Shown piece by piece: positions 32,972 through 46,749 of a DNA stretch of 64,000 bases (position 1 is the first letter of the stretch; each line of letters begins with the position of its first letter). A model generated the notes under the pieces. That model saw only the letters and a list, made by a program, of their open reading frames with translations. It ran no database searches and was not told where the DNA came from. Position numbers and translations under genes: made by a program. The stretch comes from Viola odorata (taxonomy: Eukaryota > Streptophyta > Magnoliopsida > Malpighiales > Violaceae): assembly GCA_963691705.1 (NCBI GenBank), contig OY829537.1:41915514-41979513 (forward strand), in the 5' to 3' direction.

Positions 32972-33352
32972 TGTTGAACAAGCGGTGCGAATTAATAAAG
33001 CTAATGATCACTCGGGTGAAGATACAAACTACGAAAGCTTGAGTTTTAATTTAAATAGAAGTAGAAACTACAAGTGAGATACAATATTTATTGCCTTTAG
33101 ATAGGCATACAAGCACTCACACTCTCACACACACTCTTATTTTCTCCACTGTTCCTCACTCTATCTCTTTTTTATTTTCTCCTCACTTCACTGCACTACC
33201 TATTGCAGCATGTATGCATATGTATTTATAGGCATTTCTACCGAATGCCTTTTTGGCTTTCTTTAATTTTTTTTCTTTACTTTGGGTGCACGTGCACCGA
33301 AAGATGCACCATCTTTTTCTTTCCTTCTTTTGGTGGTGTTGAATTCTTAACA
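32972..33352 (-). repeat. 5' LTR of copia element E (381 bp)
   Basis: Partner of 28538-28929; same ends (TGTTGAAC and TTAACA on the plus strand). Confidence 0.85.
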
Positions 33353-36300
33353 AACACTCTAGCGACTGTGAACATGAATCAAAATTTTACTTTTATTTTC
33401 TATTACTTATTTATTAAAAAGGCTAATTACAGGCATTTATCTTTCTAAAACATGATCTCTTCACAACCTCTCATCTTTCTTTGTATTAGGGTTTACCATT
33501 GGCTGCCGCCAACCACTCTCCTTGGTTGGTTGGCAACCCTCCCTTCTTTCTTTAATTTATTATTTCTTTTCATTTCTAGTTTAAACTCGTATCTTCTGTC
33601 TATTTCTTTAGTTACTCTTCAAATCTAAGTATTTAAGCTTTTTATATACCTAGATCTGCAGATCTGAGCTGAATAAGAGCAAGAGATGCATCCAGCGACT
33701 GTTCCCTTAGTCGTCTTCCTCCTCCGTTTTCTCCTCCGTCGACTGGTGCTATGTTGGTGGCTTTCCACACTGCCTCTGCGTTGTCTTCTCCAACCCAACT
33801 ATCGTTCCATTGGTCATCTTCCTCGTCGCCTCTGCATCGTCTTCTCCGCCTTTTCTGTCTTCTCTGATCTAAGGAGCGCTTCCTTGGTCTGTCCTACTCA
33901 TGCAGGTTTTTTCTTTTTCTTGTGTATCTCTATGGGTATGGGTTTTGTTTGGATTATATAATATCCTTTTCTTGAATTGTAAAAGGACTATGAATGTCCA
34001 AGCGTCTGAGTTAGCCCAATTGATTTCGGGTTTAGGAAATTTTTGTGTAGGGGAATGCCCCGAGACGATTGTGCCTGTTGTACTTGTTGTTTGAGTTAAT
34101 CCAATATCCTATGTTAAAAAAAAGGCTCATTACAAAATATTTCTTTAAACAAACGCTTATACTAGAATTCACAAGGCACATTAGATGTGGAAAATTAATG
34201 TCCCCACTTTATTTGTTAAGGGAAATAAAGAAAATCATTGTTAATCATGTTTTAGGAAAAACAAGTTTAATATCAATTTAACATTAAAAATAATTAATTT
34301 GACTCTTTACCCAAAAGGCGTTGTTTACATGAAAATACATCGGTTTGTGAAATAGACTTCTTGAATTCGAGGACTTTAATAAATCGGGAAGGTGTTTGGC
34401 ACCCTATTCGTTTGGGTTTAACATAGTGTCCAATTGATTTACCCATTTCATGATTTCCATCAGTTGGGTTGTGAAAAAGACTCGTGAAAATATAAATACC
34501 AGATAATATTAGTCGGTGGATTTTACAAGTTGGGAGGAAAGAGACATCAAGTCAAATTGGAATGTAGAGATAGAACGAAGAAGAAAAGAACAATCAAGTA
34601 AGAAAGTTCAGATGAAACATTCAATGACTCGATCAACATACATTAATAAATAGGACTTGACTCGAAGAGATGATTTTGTAAAGATTTAACAAGACATGAT
34701 AAATGTAGGCAAACATCATGAAGAAATTTGTGAAAATCAAGTTTGATAAGAAATCAAATTAGACAGTGACAAACTTGACAAAAACCAATTTATGGAGGAC
34801 TCAATTAAATCAAACAAATTTTGATCAACACCAAATGTCAATCACGACAAATTCAAAGTTAGTCACATCAAGAACATATTATTTCTAATTCACATAATAT
34901 AATTGTTTAGGGGGAAGAAGAAAATAACAAGTTTTTTTAATTTATGAGGATTTCCTATATACTCTCACGAAGAGAGATCAAACCACACGTAGTTCTTGAG
35001 TTCCATACAACATGAGAAATACTTGTCATAATGCTAATAAATACTATTCAATAATCATCCCAACAGAGAAGGTTGATTTCAAGGTTAACTCTTAACTGTC
35101 GAACAATAATATTTGAATTTATCCTTCTTTGAGAAGATCATGTCAAGGTTTTCTGCTAATGGTATTAAACTCAATTAAAGACTGAAGAATGACATTATTC
35201 AAATTAGAGACTTCACAATAAAGGTTGGACATACGTATTCTATCTTAAGGTGAAGGCAAATGAATGCACAATATCAATAATGCTTCATTACTATGAATTA
35301 GTAGGTCATGATATTTATAAACTATAATGAAATGATTCATGACATGTGTTATGCAAGGCTTCGGGTTAGGCTCACGATGTAGATGGCTCATTGATACTAG
35401 TTTCGAGTTGATAAAAAAGGCATCACCTAACTTTGAGAATCAACCTACCTACATTTTTCTACTTAAACTGGAATCACCATATTTGAAGTGCAAGGCCTCA
35501 AAGTAGATTGCCAAAGGGTCAGACCCAACTCAGGTGAGAAAGACTATTCAAATATTTCAGAACTGGTCTCGATATTCTCACCATTAACTTATATACAAAA
35601 TCCCACATTTATCTAATAATCTCAGTGATTAGCTAATGGTGACTACTAGATTCGTTCTTACTAAACCTAAATTGTCGATCAAGGAATATCGCTAGATAAG
35701 TTCTAGATCGTTGGTGGGATCAGAATGGTTCCACTTAAGAACCAACTTTCTCAAGGATTAGCTAGCTTCCGAGTTAAAGACTTACGCGTAGCATATTTTT
35801 GAAAGAATTCATCTCAAAGCTCCACTATACCTTATTTTTCACCTTTGCATATTAGACAGTTCACCAATCTCGGGAGTACACACACTATTTTTTCAATACA
35901 CGTGCCCTATAATGAAATGAAGATCATAACAAATGCAATCACTAAGTCACATCTCCAGTACGTAACACATAATTACATAGAAGAAGAGGAGAAGCGGGAG
36001 GAAGGAATGCTCTTATAATTCCTCACAAAATGCTAGAAATGGGAGGAAGGAATGCTCTCTTAGTTCCTCGTAGAAAAAAGAGATGTTGTAAATGAAAAGG
36101 GGGAGAAAGAATTGAATTGAAATAAAGTTTAGAATTTACCTGTTCTTTTGGACCGTACTTTTGACCACTTATTAATGGTTAAAGGAAGGCTTTAAAGATT
36201 TCTGAGCAAGAGGATCTTAATAAATAACTCAAAATAAAGTGAATAGTATATTCTTGAAAAGGTGAGAGAAGCAGTTTAGTAGAAGTTCGTTAGAGCTTCA

Positions 36301-37926
36301 GAGCTTTTCAAGTGTTTCAGGAGTGTGAATGAATGAACCAAGGGGTTCTATTTATATTGACAAAAGGGTTGATTTTGGAATTTTTGAAATAAAGAAAAAT
36401 CAAAGATTTTCGGTGCCTTAAAGGTAAAGAAATGAATTTGGATGGTTTCACAGCTCGACTGGGGTGAGTTGGTGGGTAAGTCGCCACTGATCGGTTGCAC
36501 ATGACATCGATCGGTGGCCACCCACTTAACGCACGCCACCGTTCGGTAGACATAGGCTTCTGGAATGTTTCCTTTGCCCAATTTCAATTTAGTCCTTGAA
36601 GTTTTGGTCACTAGGAATAGAGTTTTAGTTTTGGTGCTTGAGACTAGGTTGAAAGTACATTTCAGTGCAAAACATAAAGTAAATATATAAAAAGGTTAAA
36701 ACATGGTGTTCACATCAGCATACCGCTAATGCGTTGGCTGGGCGAAGCTAGTGGTAGACTAGGATAGGCTAGTGCCTAAACCAAGGGTGTCCGGCCTAGG
36801 CCAAGGCTCTAATTTTGTGGCTTCGCTCAGGAATTTGGTTTAGACTTGCCAATGGATGGGGTAGTCAAGGGAGGGACCCATTTTGGAGGTTTCGGGCATG
36901 TATCATTCTTTTCCCTATTAAAAGGATTCATCCTCAAATCTAAGAGGTAGGTATGAGAGGAACTAGAAGGCATATCCTTTGAAATAGAGTCCATATAACC
37001 TACCGTAGAAAAAAGGCACCACTAGAAATAATGGATGGAAGATTGTTAGTTAATAAAGCAAGCTCACACTTTTCTCCCTCACAACATTCTAATTTTTTAT
37101 TCATACCTGATGTTCTCACTTAAGGCACTCTCATCATTTTCGCTCAAAGTAAACTCATATTCTTCACTCAAACCATCCTTACTTTTGTCACTCAAAGAAC
37201 TCACAATTTCACTTCACTCAAGCATTTCTTGTTGGTAGTACGAACTTAGTACGACCTCCCTAACCTCCAAGGACATCCCTAGACCAAGAGGAATCAATGC
37301 CCCACAAGATGGCCTAGACCAGTCGTCTCCTCTTAAGATATGGCCTCCCTGCGACCTTTTTTTGCCCATGGCATAGCCAGTGTTAGGTTCTGATCAAACA
37401 ACCAATGAAAGACAATAAATAGAAACCTAATCCAAGAACTAAGAAACCAAATTACTAGTATGAAAATTAGGATTTAAATTATGTGCCTTACACCTGAATG
37501 AAAACCAAAATTGGTTGAGCAAACAAAACCAAACCCGAAACTAAAAACACTCATTGATATTCGACAACTCGAGCTTGAATCAAATCAACAAATGTTGCCT
37601 AGATGAGACGAACAACCTCTATTGGAATCCACACCAAAAGGGATGGAAAATTGAAAACCTTTATGATCTCGACTATTCTATTTAAGGATTGATCTCCATA
37701 AGAAAACCCTTGTGGCGTGGCACCCACTATGTACCACACCACCGGACGACTCTCCTGAATGCCAAGTCTTTCTCTGCCGCTAACTTGTTTGAACCTCTAG
37801 AAAGGGCCTACACCTAATGGCTTAAGTCGCTTTTCCCATTTCCGCAATTGACCCATCATGCAAAAGGTGCGCTATTATTGGACTCTATGTATTAACAAGC
37901 GGGAATCGTCAAGGTATTTGTGGAAA
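33353..37926. other. 4.5 kb with no recognised gene
   Basis: AT-rich sequence with only short unrelated ORFs on both strands. 33660-33960 has a CT-rich frame without domain signals. The stretch near 34320-34440 has the look of non-coding retroelement leader sequence, but I see no LTR pair or coding domain. It could hold old non-autonomous elements that only a repeat search would reveal. Confidence 0.4.
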
Positions 37927-38482
37927 TAGGGTGGGGAGTAGAGGGTCTCTTAATGCCTTTTTTTTTCTTCCCATCAGAGTTATTTCAAAAAGACTTGCCA
38001 TGGTATGGTAAGAAGGGGGGAACAAGAACACTTGGAGAGCGTAGTACAACAGAGAGTTGTATGCTGCATTTAGGAAGGATGAATCGTTCGCAAAAAGGAA
38101 TCTATCGTTTCTCTTCCAATTGGTTGGGTTGTAGGTGCGATGATTTACTTCACGGACGAGGTTTCTGGTTCAAGTCCATGATGGCCAGCTGCGCCAAAGA
38201 AAAGAATAAGAATAAATGAAGCATTTGACTCCTTCATGCATGATCCACATGGCTCTGGGGTAGGGTGTGTGTGTGTTAACACGAATTGGTAGAGCTCCGC
38301 GCTTACAATTGGGTCGTTGCGATTATGGGTAGGATGTCTAATTGGCCAGGCGGTAATGACAGTATTTTGTATCTGAACCGGTGGCTCACTTTTTATAAAT
38401 AATAGGGAAGAGGACCGAAACATGCACTGAAAGATTCTATAGAGACAAGGATGGCTTTTCAAGAACGTAAAGGAGGTAGAAT
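37927..38482 (+). other. nuclear plastid DNA insertion (NUPT): trnI-GAU to trnA-UGC
   Basis: Collinear with the inverted-repeat region of plant plastid genomes: the end of the trnI-GAU intron, its 3' exon (about 38154-38187, GGTTCAAGTCCA then ATGGCCA), the short trnI-trnA spacer, a degenerate trnA-UGC 5' exon (about 38258-38296, ATTGGTAGAGCTCCGC) and the start of the trnA group II intron (TTGGGTCGTTGCG onward). Recognised from memory of the conserved plastid sequence. Scattered substitutions, many of C-to-T type, and small indels show it is an old nuclear copy. The tRNA parts cannot fold. Confidence 0.85.
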
Positions 38483-39104
38483 GGGTACAGAACATACGAC
38501 CATATAATTCGAATTATATATATATATATATATATGATTAAAATTGATTAATCAAGAATGATTATGCTTTACCCAGGAAATATTAATATCAAGAATGATT
38601 ATTCGGTACCAAGGAAATCCCAAGAATGTGCACAATCACATTTTCGGCAACACACCAAACAAATCAACAAATATCACGTAGCAAATAACTTCACTCGACT
38701 CGTAATTAATTTACCACGTCTAAGAATTAAAAGCACACCCACTTAATTTTCCAAGCTTGGTCGAATTCCTGATCAACGCTGAGCATGCCGTAAAACTTAA
38801 CACGAATACCATACAATCTTTCTCATTTTCTCAAGCAATTCGTCAAGCATACATTCTTTTCACACCAACTCACGCCACGTAAGCACATATATCATCGTAG
38901 CCCAAAATTGTCTACTTTATATCTGCTTATCCCATTTATCATTTTTCTTACCAATTCCAACTTATAATTTTACCATTTATCATGTAACAAAATTAATTAC
39001 ACAAATATCAATACACACATGTGGGCCGAAAATTCCTTAATGAATCTAGACTAATTTCTATTCATCAAGTTCATGATTTAACTACAAGATCAATCCATTA
39101 ACTC
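38483..39104. other. AT-rich spacer with (TA)n microsatellite
   Basis: Contains an alternating AT/TA run at 38515-38535 next to the NUPT end, then AT-rich sequence up to the hAT target duplication. No gene seen. Confidence 0.4.
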
Positions 39105-40052
39105 TAGGGATGGCAGTGGATTGGATAATAATAGATATCCATACCAACCATATCTATTAATTATCCATTTATAATATCCATTAGTAAATGGAATGGATAT
39201 GGATATGATATTTATTATCCATAATAAATGGTATGAATATGGTTTTGTATGTTTAATTATCCATATTATCCATTATCCATATATTTATTATGATGTAATC
39301 TGAAATATATAATACATAGTCTTGCTAAAAAAACTTTAAAAATAATTATTGTATAGTAATTAACAAACTAGCCAAACGACATAGTTTTGCTAAAAGTGAA
39401 AATCCTCCCAACCCTACATACATTTTATTGTCCCAAACCAGCAACAACCAACAACAATCCGTTCCCTTCCCGAAAATTCAAGCCCATCAATCCCATATCA
39501 TTGGCAACCACCACGCCGCCCCTCATCACCGGCGACCAAACCGAGGCAATCGCCAACCACACGGTCCCCTTCATTGGCTAAAAGACCTCATTCTCCTCAA
39601 CAGCAAAATTCCAATCTAACGCCGCCACTCCTCATTGTGTTGGCGTTCTTGAGGTGCCATATTCTATCTTTCCTTTGCTGGTTATGCTTTTTCTATTTTT
39701 GTTAAGGTGAATGCTGATTTTTTTATTATGAAAATAAGTATGGTGAAAGAAATAAAAATTGATAATGACACAATGAACTTTTCCTCTTGCGTAAATTTTA
39801 TGGTTATGTTTGGCATAAATGTTAAGCCTTTTCATCGATGAAATGAGTATGGTGAAAGAAATGGAAAGTTCATTTAAGAACCTTTTTCTCTTGTGCGATT
39901 TTTACTGATTTGGTCCAATCCATGATGTATTCACGTTGTTGGTCTTATCTTGTTACCTACTATATTTAAATTTATTTTTATTAAAGGTTGTTTAAGAATT
40001 GTAGTCATTTTTGTCCAATTCATTTGTATGTGTATTATTTTCTATTTAGAGT

Positions 40053-40974
40053 GTTGCTTGTTGAATACTTTGAATACATGGGTAAAATACTCTCAATATT
40101 GCAGCAAACATAAACACTCAAATATAACACTCAATCGCTCACAAATATGAAGTAATAATAGATCACACAAATAAGATTGTTTGGTAGAATATGTGAGGAG
40201 TAATCTCAACTCCAATAAATTCTAACCTGATGTGTTTAGGGTAAGGAGTAATCTCAACTCTAGAGGAGTAATCTCAACTCAAATGAACAAAGTTCACTTC
40301 AACATCTAAACGAATGAAAATAAGAGAGACTCTAGCTATGTATACAAAATGGGCATTTCATGACAAGCTTACCCTTCATAATAATTAAAAGTTTCATTTT
40401 TCGCCAATCTGTCCAGGGATTAATGGTATGTCGTTAAGGCCTTAGCGGCATGCCGTTAATCTCGGCAAAACTTGGCTCTAAAATTATCTTCTGCTATCGG
40501 TATGTCGTTAGATTCCCGATAGGTGCTCGTGCGTGGAAAGCTCGGCCACGTGGGTGACCTAAGACTGAGCTGATAAGCGGATGGGGGTTGTCTCCCTGTA
40601 ACCTCCCTTAAGGCTCCCAGTAAGTGCTGACTCAAATGACGGCTCGTGATAGCTTTCCGATAGCTAGGCCATGCGGATGGCCTAAGGCTGGGCCGATATG
40701 CAGATGGGTTATCGGCTCCCGATAAGTGCCCGCTCATCCTAACATTTCCTGATAGACTCAATAAAAGTGTGAGGTCTTGCAGCTGGTCAGTGCGCTAAGT
40801 GGGTGGATGTCGGTTCCCGATAACTCCCCTTAAGATTACCGGTAAGTGACCATTCCCGGTATCTTTCCTTGCGGTTCCCAGTAGGTGGTCATTCCCGGTA
40901 GGATACCTTCTTAGTTGTTGATCCAGATAGGATACATGAACATCCTCAATATTAGGCTAGGTGTGATCATATCA
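40053..40974 (-). repeat. 3' LTR of element G (truncated)
   Basis: Aligns with 43621-44513. It ends GATCATATCA at 40974. It contains the compound palindrome at 40420-40460. Confidence 0.8.
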
Positions 40975-42058
40975 TCACCTTTCCCTTCGAAAGAATTCGT
41001 CCTCAAATCCATAGTCTTAATTCTAGAATCTCGACTTGGGCACACACAACTCAAAATATTTTGCAAGGAACACCTCAATATACGCTCATGACATTGCCTA
41101 GGAATGTAGCTTAGGAAAGGATCCTCATAAGCTCCAAAATCAGTAGAAAGTTCCTCACTTTCTTCTCTCAAAATTGTTGCCCTCTCTTGTGTTTCCTTAC
41201 TCTTTTCACTCCCCAAAGTAACATTTCCAAACTTAAACAAAGGGTTGATAAAAACTTTAAACACATACAGTTTAATGTTTACACCTGAATCATTTGTGTT
41301 ACTAGAAGAAGGAAGAGGGGTGGAAACGATGTCATCATCGAGTGGGGTGGAAATAATATCATCGTCGGGTGGAGTGGAAGCGATGTCATCATCGGGCGGG
41401 GTGGAAACGATACCATCATCGGGCGGGGTGGAAGTTTGTCTCTCTTTTCTTCCTCACTCAAAATGGCAAAACGACACATGGATTGGAAGTTTGTAAGCTC
41501 ATAGGATTCAAGCCTACTCTGAATCCTCTCAGTCAATCCACTTTCAAACAAACCCATGATCATGCCTTCATCATCTTCTTGATGTGACTCTTGATGAGTA
41601 AATCATCAAACTCATTATAGTATTCTAGCACGGTTTTGGTCCCTTGCCGAAGTTCTTCTAGCAATTGCCGATAATGTGAGGACATAAATTGTTCTCTCAT
41701 CATATACCGCATTTCTTCCCATGTTCTACTCCTTTCTCCTTCACGGGTTATACGGTACCACCAATCATAGGCATCATCATCAAATGTTTTTGACAGCGAG
41801 TCTGATTTTCTATTTCTCTTAAAGTTGATGACAATCAAATGTTTTTACAAGCCGGGATTCCCATTCAATAAATTCAGACGGGTAGGAGGTGCCTCTAAAA
41901 ATGGAAAGTTGAAACCGTCGGTGGTGAGAAGTGGCGTGGTCTTGAGGGGTGCGACCACTAATAGAGGGGTCATGGCCAAGGTCTTGTTCGGAGGGACCTA
42001 GGCCATAGCTAGATTGCCAAGAATTGTATGAAGTCATTTTACCTACAAAATTAAACAA
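40975..42058 (-). pseudogene. gag and pol-tail remnant of element G
   Basis: 42058-41560 encodes a retrotransposon gag core in two overlapping frames: an IEWESRL segment, then FDDDAYDWWYRITREGERSR and WEEMRYMMREQFMSSHY. 41563-41279 continues with IQSRLESYELTNFQ and degenerate Pro-rich repeats. 41264 leftward encodes FGAYEDPFLSYIPRQCHER, then MDLRTNSFEGKGDDM, crossing the purine tract into the LTR. The latter resembles the pol end of element B (NPPQDGGDDT). Everything from protease to integrase is missing. Confidence 0.7.
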
Positions 42059-43397
42059 TATATATATATTTATTTATTTATTTATGTTAGTTGAAAACAG
42101 AAAATTTCGCTCCCTCACGTGTTTGCGCTCGTGTTTCAAACTCTCAAAAATTTGTACTCACAATCACTCAAGTGTTTGCAAATGGCGATGTGTATTCTCA
42201 AGCATTCAAGTTATCAAATCTAAGCATCAAACACAAGAAGATTGACTCGGAAGATGAAGGAAGACACGAAGGAAAAGAGACAAAAAGACAAGAGACTCGA
42301 GAGTAGTGATTAACGGTATACCGTTAGGGTATTAACAGTATGCCGTTAATTGTTGGAAAATTTTGGCAAAATTCTGAACTTGGACGGGAAGCAAGAACGA
42401 AGACAAGAGATGACGTAACTGATGCCTTGTAAACCTTTGACTCCCAAACCTTTCACTTTTAGTTGGCAGCAGTAGGGTAGGATTTTAGGTGTACTTGCTC
42501 TCTCTTTTGCTTATTCTTTGTGTAAGGATTTTGAGCTGTTGTAGCTATCTTATAGGACAGCTAGGGGGTGAGCTTTTTGAGGGCTAAATGCTATTTTTCC
42601 CTTGGGTACACAAGTTGCAGCGTTTCTAGCTAGGAAAGAGAGTATAGGGTAGGTGGTAGTGTAGAGCTGTCAGGATTTGTGTAAGAGATGGGAAGTGGGG
42701 GATGACTTGTTACTTTGATTCACCCAAGACACTCTTAAAAGTAAGATTAAATAAAGGAGTAAACACACTTTAACTTATAGACTCAAACTAAAATAGATCA
42801 AAATATAAAAGGACTTAAGAACACATGAAGAACATGAAGAACACCAAGCTATCTGCTAGAGCTGTTCTTGGACCGTTCTTCGGAGATGGACCGAAAGTAA
42901 TAGCAAACGATGCCTAAAATTCACAAAATTTAATAGGGATACTCCTAATATGTAGACACACAACTTTAATTAAGGAAAGGAAAGAAAATTCTGACGTGAA
43001 AATACTGAAAACAGACCACAAACACGAACTATTCTTCTCGGGTAAAATCTGCACACTTTTCTTTGGCGGTCAAAAAGTATGTAAATTTCACCAAAATTAC
43101 AGTCTACTCTAAACTAAAATTTGTTCCACACAGATTGAAGTTTATGCACGTAAAATTCCAATTTTTTCTGTGCGGTACAACTCACACAAAACGGAATAGG
43201 AAACAAACACAAACATAGGAAACTTAGAACAAGTCAAGAATACTTAGAACACGAAAATGAACCGGACTGCCTCAGTCGGCGATTCTGTGTTATTTGTGTT
43301 TTGGTTGGATTGTATTCCTAAGTGTGACACAACAAATCAACTGGACAGAAATGAACACAACAAATAAACTCAAAGCGCCAAATGCTCTGCTACCACC
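42059..43397 (-). other. leader region of element G
   Basis: Non-coding interior between the PBS (43397) and gag. It contains a copy of the compound palindrome at 42309-42350 and stretches related to the leader of element H (AAGAACACCAAGCT). Confidence 0.5.
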
Positions 43398-44513
43398 TAA
43401 TACGACACAGATCGTCTTGTTGTTTGCAAGGCGAAACATGAAGCACTCAGGGAGGATTTAGCCTTGAGTTTATCACACACAAACACAACAAAAAAATATA
43501 CACGAAGATATGGGGGGAAAGGATGGAGACTTGCAGCGGAAAATACAAAGATAAATACACGGATTAAATGGCGAAAGGATTAGAGATGATAGATTGAATA
43601 ACGATCGATTGAACATTTGACATATGTTGGTTGAGTACTTTGAATACACGGGTAAAATACTCTCAATATTGTAGTAAACATAAACACTCAAATATCACAC
43701 TCAATCGCTCACAAATATGAAGTAATAACAGATCACACAAATAAGATTGTTCGGTAGAATATGTGAGGAGTAATCTCAACTCTAACAAATTCTAACTGGA
43801 TAAGTTTAGGGTGAGGAGTAATCTCAACTCAAGAGGAGTATTCTCAACTAAAATGAACAAAGTTCACTTCAACATCTAAACTAATGAAAATAAAAGAGAG
43901 TCTAGTTATTTATACAAGATAGCAAAAATGGCCATTTCATGACAAGTTTGCCCTTCCAAATAATTAAAACTCTCATTGTTGCCAATCTGTCCAGGGATTA
44001 ACGGTATGTCGTTAAGTCCTTAGCGGCATAACGTTAATCTAGGAAAAACATGGCTCTAAAATTTTCTTCATACTGATAGCTTCCCGATAGGCGCTCGTGC
44101 GTGGAAAGCTTGGCCAAGAGGTTGGCCTAAGACTGGGCTGATAAACGAATGGGGGTTGGATCCCAGTAACATCCCTTAAGGCTCCCAATAGCTTTCCAAT
44201 AACTAGGCCACTTGGGTGGCCTAAGGCTGGGCCGATATGCAGATGGATTATCGGCTCCCGGTAAGTGCCCACTCATCCTAATATTTCCCGACAAACTCAA
44301 TAGAAGTGCGAGGTCTTGCAGCTGGTCAGTGCGCTGTGTGGGTGGATGTCGGTTCCCAATAACTCCCCTTAAGATTACCGGTAAGTGACCGTTCTCGGTA
44401 TCTTTCCTTATGGTTCCCAGTAGATGGCCATTCTTGGTAGGATACCTGCTTGGTTGTTGATCCCAATAGGATACGTGAACATCCTCAATATTGGGCTAGG
44501 CGTGATCATATCA
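43398..44513 (-). repeat. 5' LTR of element G (1116 bp)
   Basis: Starts TAATACGA on the plus strand (where H and B have TGATACG) and ends ATCATATCA. It carries the palindrome module at 43998-44038. hAT sequence resumes at 44514. Confidence 0.8.
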
Positions 44514-46749
44514 CCATTAATGCACAAACTGGTGAGAGTCATCGAGTTGGGAGTCAAAATGTTGTCGCTGCTATTTCTGAAACTCCAACATCCACACCTA
44601 TCCAATCTAACTCAGTTGTGGTGAGTCATAGTAATCAATGCAAGAAAGCTAGTGTGACTTGGGATCACTTTGAAGAAGTTACCAAGGATGGAGTAGATTA
44701 TGCATTTTGTGTGCATTGTAATGCTTATCTAAAATACGAAAGAACAAGTGGGACTACACCTTTATTTAATCACTTAGAAAAATGTTCTAAAATGGCTAAT
44801 CATGGGATTGAAGCTTCAATGAAGCGTCAAAGACAATTAGCGGCTTTAAAAAATAATGATGGTAGTATTACAATTGGAAATTTTACTTTTGATCAAAAGG
44901 TTGCTAGAAGATAATTAGCTAATGCTATTATAATCCATGAGTACCCTTTTTCTATTATTGAGCATTGTGCCTTTAGAGAGTTTATTGCTAGCCTCACACC
45001 ACTTTTTAAGATGGTTTCTCAAAATACTATAAAGAGTGATATTTTGGGTATTCATCGTGTTGAGATGGGAAAATTGAAGAACCTTTTGCGTTACAATAAA
45101 AATCGGGTGGCAATCACGACGGACATGTGGACTTCCAATCAAAAGAAGGGATACATGTGCATTACGGGACATTTTCTTGATGACAATTGGTTCTTTCATA
45201 GTCGTGTCTATTGAGTTACGACATATATTTTCAACTCTTAGTTTCTGGTTCATTTATGTCCGTAAAATTGGTAATTTAGTTACATAAGTCCTCTTTATAT
45301 TCAACTACATAATTATTTGAAATTTGTTTCATAATTTTAGGTTCATCTATGTTCCCACACCACATGCAATGGATGTATTGGCTGAAAATATTCTTCAGGG
45401 TTTGATATCTTGGACTATAGAATCAAATGTTTCTGCCATTACAGTAGATAACTGCAGTACAAATGATGGAATGATTAATTTGGTGAAAGAAAGATTGTCT
45501 ATGCATTGTTTTCTTGGTGGGAAATTCATTCATGTGCAATGTTGGGCTCATATATTAAATCTGATTGTTCAAGATGGTTTACTTGTTATTAAAAAATCTA
45601 TTGACACCATCGGTGATAGTTGTGCATTTTGGTCGACTACACAATCTAGGGTTGAGAAGTTTAAAGCTTTGGCACATGAAATGGGTATCCCATATACAAA
45701 ATCTTTACTTCTTGATTGTTAAACCCGTTGGAACTCCACTTACTTAATGCTTGAAGTTGCCATTTCGTAAAAGGATGTGTTTCCTAGTTTAACATTTAGG
45801 GAACCTGAGTACACAAACGTGCCATCTGAAAATGATTGGGTTACAGCAAAACTAATTTGTGAGAAGTTGTCTATATTTTATAGAGCTACTGAACTATTTT
45901 CTAGTATCAAGTATCCCACTTCAAATCTGTGTTTTATTGAGACTTGTGAAATTAGGTAAGATATACGTTCTTGGATGGAGTCTGAGGATTTGTTGATTTA
46001 CAACATGACTAAACACATGTTTGAAAAGTCCTCAAAGTTTTGGAATGAAGTGAACCTACTTTTGGTCGTGTCGGTAGTATTGGATCTGAGGTATAAGTTG
46101 AAGGTTGTCGAATTTTATTTTTCAACTATCTATGGGGACCGTGCTAAATTTTAAATTGCTAAGATTAAGAAGACATGCTACGTATTACTTCGATAATACC
46201 AATACCGTCAAAGTAGAACTCGTTCATCTATTGCGTCTTGTTCTTCAAGTGTCGGAAAATAATCTTTGTTTCTAGTAAAAGTGGACTTCTTCAATTCTTG
46301 AATGATAACTCATCTAATGTGCATGTGAAGTCTGAATTGGATCATTATTTGGAGGAAGGTGTTCTACCATGGTCTAAAAATTTTGATATTATTTTGTGGT
46401 GGAAGACTAATGGAATAATGTACCCTACTTTGCAAACAATGGCTCGAGATTTTCTTGCTATTCCAGTTTCTACAGTTGCATCAGAAGAGACTTTTAGCAC
46501 GAGTGGTAGAGTTGTTGATTCCTACCGAAGTCGACTTCAAGTGAATAACTTGGAAGCTTTAATGTGCTCACAAGATTGGTTACGCAAAGCAATCAATGGT
46601 AATTTAATTAATGTGTTAAATTTTGTTGATTTTATATTCTCATCTAATTTTATTTCATTATTTCTTTCTCAGATCATGAATCACAACAATTGTTAAGTAT
46701 GTGTGATCCGGAAACTGGTGAGGAAGCAGGCGTAGTAACTCGAGCATGA
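44514..46749 (+). pseudogene. hAT transposase (BED finger, RNase H-like, dimerisation domain)
   Basis: In order: a BED zinc finger (WDHFEEV, CVHC, H..KC; 44660-44790); the start of the catalytic domain (ITTDMWTSNQKKGYMCITGHF); an inferred intron about 45211-45337; FIYVPTPH, ITVDNCSTND and the CWAHILNLIVQDG signature; a domain with KFWNEVN...LDLRYKL (near 46040-46100); and the C-terminal hAT dimerisation domain (FLAIPVSTVASEETFSTSGR). A second intron (GTAATT...CTCAG, about 46603-46672) restores a 3' exon ending in TGA at 46747-46749. Stops at 44912, 45720, 45957 and others make it inactive. The 5' coding part may have been lost with the G insertion. Confidence 0.85.

Larger units (their letters stand above)
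28538..33352 (-). mobile_element. Ty1/copia retrotransposon E, decayed
   Basis: LTRs at 28538-28929 and 32972-33352, a primer binding site, and gag-protease-integrase-RT-RNase H on the minus strand in copia order (integrase before RT). Many stops and frameshifts. The 5-mers outside the LTRs (AATGA and AACAC) do not match, so the target duplication is lost or a boundary has eroded. Confidence 0.85.
40053..44513 (-). mobile_element. gag-only LTR retrotransposon G, nested in hAT F
   Basis: Direct repeats at 40053-40974 and 43398-44513 flank a 2.4-kb interior with a gag gene and a short pol-like tail on the minus strand but no protease, RT or integrase. The left LTR lacks its outermost ~225 bp, so no target duplication can be read. 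PBS (minus, next to 43398) reads GGTGGTAGCAGAGC. A purine tract (GAAGGGAAAGGTGA on the minus strand) lies next to 40974. A non-autonomous relative of element B. Confidence 0.75.

Noticed and set aside
33686..33961. 91-residue ORF rich in Leu and Arg
   Set aside because: CT-rich composition and no domain signals; nothing supports a gene.
36718..36735. Short match ATACCGCTAATG to the left flank of element E (about 28525), possibly a target-site or mobile link
   Set aside because: Twelve bases with no extension on either side; chance is the simpler explanation.
38154..38296. tRNA-Ile and tRNA-Ala pieces
   Set aside because: Only single exons of split plastid tRNA genes, with base losses and changes; they cannot give functional tRNAs in the nucleus.
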